A stretch of 64,000 nt of DNA from Caldilinea sp. CFX5 (GTDB taxonomy: Bacteria; Chloroflexota; Anaerolineae; Caldilineales; Caldilineaceae). The position numbers and the translations under genes are program-made. Positions 62,133-64,000 of this stretch are shown here, piece after piece. Numbering within the stretch: the stretch's first letter is position 1; each line of letters begins with the position of its first letter. Under the pieces are notes generated by a model. That model was not told the DNA's origin and searched no databases. It saw only the letters and a program-made list of their open reading frames with translations. The stretch is taken from assembly GCA_021405325.1 (NCBI GenBank), contig QWII01000008.1:1-64000 (forward strand), read 5' to 3'.

Positions 62133-62177
62133 CATGTGTGCAAAGTGTAAAATCTAGTTTTATCTTTTGCACACATG
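62133..62177 (+). promoter_or_regulatory. Hairpin that includes the K+ channel start codon
   Basis: Arm CATGTGTGCAAA (62133-62144) pairs exactly with TTTGCACACATG (62166-62177), whose last three bases are the channel gene's ATG. A 21-base AT-rich loop separates them. No ribosome site precedes the ATG. The hairpin could repress translation until it melts. Confidence 0.55.
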
Positions 62178-62561
62178 AATCATTTTTTTCTTCGCCCAAT
62201 CACGGCCAACTTTATCAAATTGAGGATGATGATTTCATTTGTCTTGATTCTATACCAATTCTGGCACGCCCTGCGGATTGCCACCAACGATGCCGAGTTT
62301 CGTTCACTGGGGGTCATTGTCGGTTTCTTGCTGCTGGTTGGCACAATCTTTTATCACCAGGTCGAAGGTTGGGGTTGGCTGGACAGTCTCTACTTTTGCG
62401 TTATCACCCTGGCGACGGTCGGCTATGGCGATTTTAGCCCGCAGACCGCCGCCGGTAAAATCTTCACGATGATCTATATTTTGTTGGGGATTGGCACATT
62501 GGTGGCGGTTCTGACGCGCCTGGCCGATGCGTTGGCAGCGGCGCGACGAGAACGGCGCTAA
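62175..62561 (+). CDS. Two-helix K+ channel protein
   Basis: This 128-aa protein has two or three hydrophobic helices (residues ~12-30, 46-60 and 92-115) around a pore loop with the K+ selectivity filter TLATVGYGD. No RCK or cyclic-nucleotide domain is attached; the tail is basic (LADALAAARRERR). It likely assembles as a tetrameric channel setting K+ balance. The start codon is inside the hairpin at 62133. Confidence 0.88.
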   Translation: MNHFFLRPITANFIKLRMMISFVLILYQFWHALRIATNDAEFRSLGVIVGFLLLVGTIFYHQVEGWGWLDSLYFCVITLATVGYGDFSPQTAAGKIFTMIYILLGIGTLVAVLTRLADALAAARRERR

Positions 62562-62585
62562 AAGTCCAAGCGTCTGGACTTTTAG
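62558..62585 (+). terminator. Hairpin starting at the channel stop codon
   Basis: CTAAAAGTCCA (62558-62568) pairs exactly with TGGACTTTTAG (62575-62585); the channel gene's TAA is inside the first arm. The short T-run suits an intrinsic terminator. Confidence 0.7.
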
Positions 62586-62610
62586 GGTAGGAAAAGCGAT
62601 TCGCAACCAC

Positions 62611-62665
62611 TTGACAAAAGTATCTTAGCAAGCTACATTCTCATAAAGTGTCTTACTAAGACACT
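62611..62665 (+). promoter_or_regulatory. Promoter and dyad operators upstream of the last ATPase
   Basis: A perfect TTGACA (62611-62616), 17 bases, then TACATT (62634-62639). The 19-bp dyad AGTGTCTTACTAAGACACT (62647-62665) lies near the start point and an imperfect copy, AGTATCTTAGCAAGCTAC, begins at 62619. The layout fits a regulated or self-repressed promoter. Confidence 0.6.
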
Positions 62666-62697
62666 CTGTGAGCAGAATATTCACTTGAGGACTTATC

Positions 62698-64000
62698 ATG
62701 TTTCTCAACCGCACACGCGAATTGCGTTTTCTCGATACCCGGTATGCCCGTCCAGGCGCTGAGTTTGTGGTGCTGTATGGACGCCGCCGGGTAGGCAAGA
62801 GCGCGCTGATCTATGAGTGGTCGCACCAGAAACCGGCGCTTTACTTTTTTGCCGCGCGTCTGCCGGATGCGGTTTTGTTGAATGAATTTTCCAAGCTAGT
62901 AGCGCAAGCGCTGGGGCAACCGGAACGCACCTTCGCCGATTGGAATGCCGCCTTTTTAGCGTTGGCTGAACTGGCGCGTGAGCAGCGCTTTATTGTCATC
63001 ATTGATGAATACCCCTATTTGGCCGATGCTTCGCCTGGACTTTCGACCGTGTTACAGCGCGCTTGGGACACGGTTTTGCAGCATACAAAACTCTTTCTTT
63101 GCCTCACCGGCTCCAATCACAGCGTCATGCGACGGGAAATTTTAGACGGTGACGCCCCCTTATATCGGCGTCACACCTGGACGTATGAGTTGCAACCCCT
63201 GCAACCGGCCGATTACCGCCCCTTTTTCCCCACTTATTCAGCCAAGCAGATGATCGAAGCGTATGCCATTCTCGGCGGGATACCCCGTAATCTGGTCACC
63301 ATCAACCGTGACCACGCGTTATTGCGCAACGTTGCCAATGAAATTCTCACCCCCGCCGGTAGCCTCTTTAATGAAGCGCCGCTGCTTCTGCATGAGGAGT
63401 TGAAGGGGGAAGTCGATGTCTATAGCCGCGTCCTCGAAGCCATCGCGTCCGGCGCGCACAGTCGCCAGGAAATTGCCGCGTATAACCAGACCACCCTCTC
63501 GGCGACACAACATTATCTGAATGAACTCATGACCATCGGCATCCTGGAACATCGGCGTCCCCTGAACCGGCTGCAAGAGCAAAAATCACAGGGCGCCTAT
63601 CATATTCTTGACCCCTTTTTGCGCTTCTGGCATCGCTGGGTAGCGACACAACGACGTTTGTTGGAGATCAACCAGCGCCAAAATGAGACCCTGAGCGAAA
63701 TTCGCCAGCAACTTCCCCAAATTGTGGCGCCGATCTGGGAGATGCTTGCCCGGCAACATCTGTTAACGGCCTCCGGGCAGGGGCAGATCCCGTTTGCCGT
63801 CCAAGAGGTGGGCAGTTGGTGGGTGCGCAATGCCCAAGTTGATCTGGTTGGCCTTAACCGCACCACTCGCCAGGTGCTCTTTGGCGAAGCACGCTGGCGC
63901 GCGACAGCCGTGACCCCAAAGGATGTCGATACGTTGGTGGAAAAAAGTCTGCTCTGGCTGCATGGCGACACGGCGCGCTGGGATGTCCATTATGCCTTTT
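62698..64000 (+). CDS. AAA ATPase of the ATPase_2/DUF234 type (3' end outside window)
   Basis: The visible 434 residues begin MFLNRTRELRFLDTRY with Walker A GRRRVGKS (28-35), Walker B FIVIIDEYPYLA and, near the window edge, QVDLVGLNRTTRQVLFGEAR, the same nuclease-like core with E-x-R seen in the protein at 43073. They are paralogues about 18 kb apart. The start has GAGGA upstream. Confidence 0.85.
   Translation, partial: MFLNRTRELRFLDTRYARPGAEFVVLYGRRRVGKSALIYEWSHQKPALYFFAARLPDAVLLNEFSKLVAQALGQPERTFADWNAAFLALAELAREQRFIVIIDEYPYLADASPGLSTVLQRAWDTVLQHTKLFLCLTGSNHSVMRREILDGDAPLYRRHTWTYELQPLQPADYRPFFPTYSAKQMIEAYAILGGIPRNLVTINRDHALLRNVANEILTPAGSLFNEAPLLLHEELKGEVDVYSRVLEAIASGAHSRQEIAAYNQTTLSATQHYLNELMTIGILEHRRPLNRLQEQKSQGAYHILDPFLRFWHRWVATQRRLLEINQRQNETLSEIRQQLPQIVAPIWEMLARQHLLTASGQGQIPFAVQEVGSWWVRNAQVDLVGLNRTTRQVLFGEARWRATAVTPKDVDTLVEKSLLWLHGDTARWDVHYAF

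Overview
The window reads as a chromosome segment of a heterotrophic, GC-rich bacterium, most likely Chloroflexota (Anaerolineae or Caldilineae grade). This rests on gene content and style: repeated sugar ABC operons with Tat-type or lipobox solute-binding proteins, Gfo/Idh/MocA dehydrogenases, PhyH and DUF6807 proteins, and many AAA ATPases carrying C-terminal PD-(D/E)XK nuclease domains. No rRNA, tRNA or CRISPR array was seen, so the assignment is an inference.

Layout. 1-1747 (-): a chimeric gene, the first ~70 residues of a P-loop ATPase joined in frame to an RHS/YD-repeat protein that leaves the window. 1833-12701 (-): a carbohydrate locus: substrate-binding protein, two permeases, metallo-beta-lactamase-fold hydrolase, Gfo/Idh/MocA dehydrogenase, an unrecognised barrel-like protein, a 1053-aa polysaccharide-lyase-like protein and an amidohydrolase. 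13064-17447 (-): a second sugar ABC operon ending in its GntR regulator, with a clear promoter and operator. 17826-24021 (-): DUF6807, PhyH dioxygenase and PEP-utilising enzyme, a PIN toxin-like pair, and another dehydrogenase. 24157-33876: beta-propeller protein, ATPase-nuclease, small membrane and DUF1858 proteins, Crp/Fnr regulator, a sigma factor fused to two acetyltransferase domains, and a heterodimeric ABC exporter. 34150-39700 (+): an AT-rich defence island with an AbiEi-type antitoxin, a truncated AbiEii toxin, a nuclease-methyltransferase fusion, a specificity subunit and a HEPN protein. 39956-44482: ATPase-nucleases flanking msrB-msrA. 44571-48777 (-): a third sugar ABC operon with an epimerase-like gene. 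49160-50942 (-): a lactone-oxidase-like flavoenzyme and a DUF4258/DUF2283 pair. 51081-57432 (+): a peptide-type ABC operon with a fused permease-ATPase. 57469-64000: TetR with twin operators and a divergent membrane protein, two more ATPases, a flavin monooxygenase and a K+ channel.

How it works together. The three sugar operons each encode a binding protein and two permeases but no ATPase, so they probably share one encoded elsewhere. Their enzymes (dehydrogenases, epimerase-like, lyase-like, MBL hydrolase) fit uptake and breakdown of plant-type or uronic sugars.

The most unusual feature is non-coding. All four binding-protein genes are separated from the first permease gene by a large hairpin. 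Many hairpin arms are tandem repeats of a short word, the words differ between loci, and several arrays begin at or inside the stop codon of the preceding gene. The layout parallels the REP element between malE and malF of E. coli, but these are not copies of one family. The second candidate system is the 34-39.7 kb island, where a nuclease-methyltransferase, a specificity subunit reached through a T7 run in the -1 frame, and an Rx4H HEPN protein lie together.
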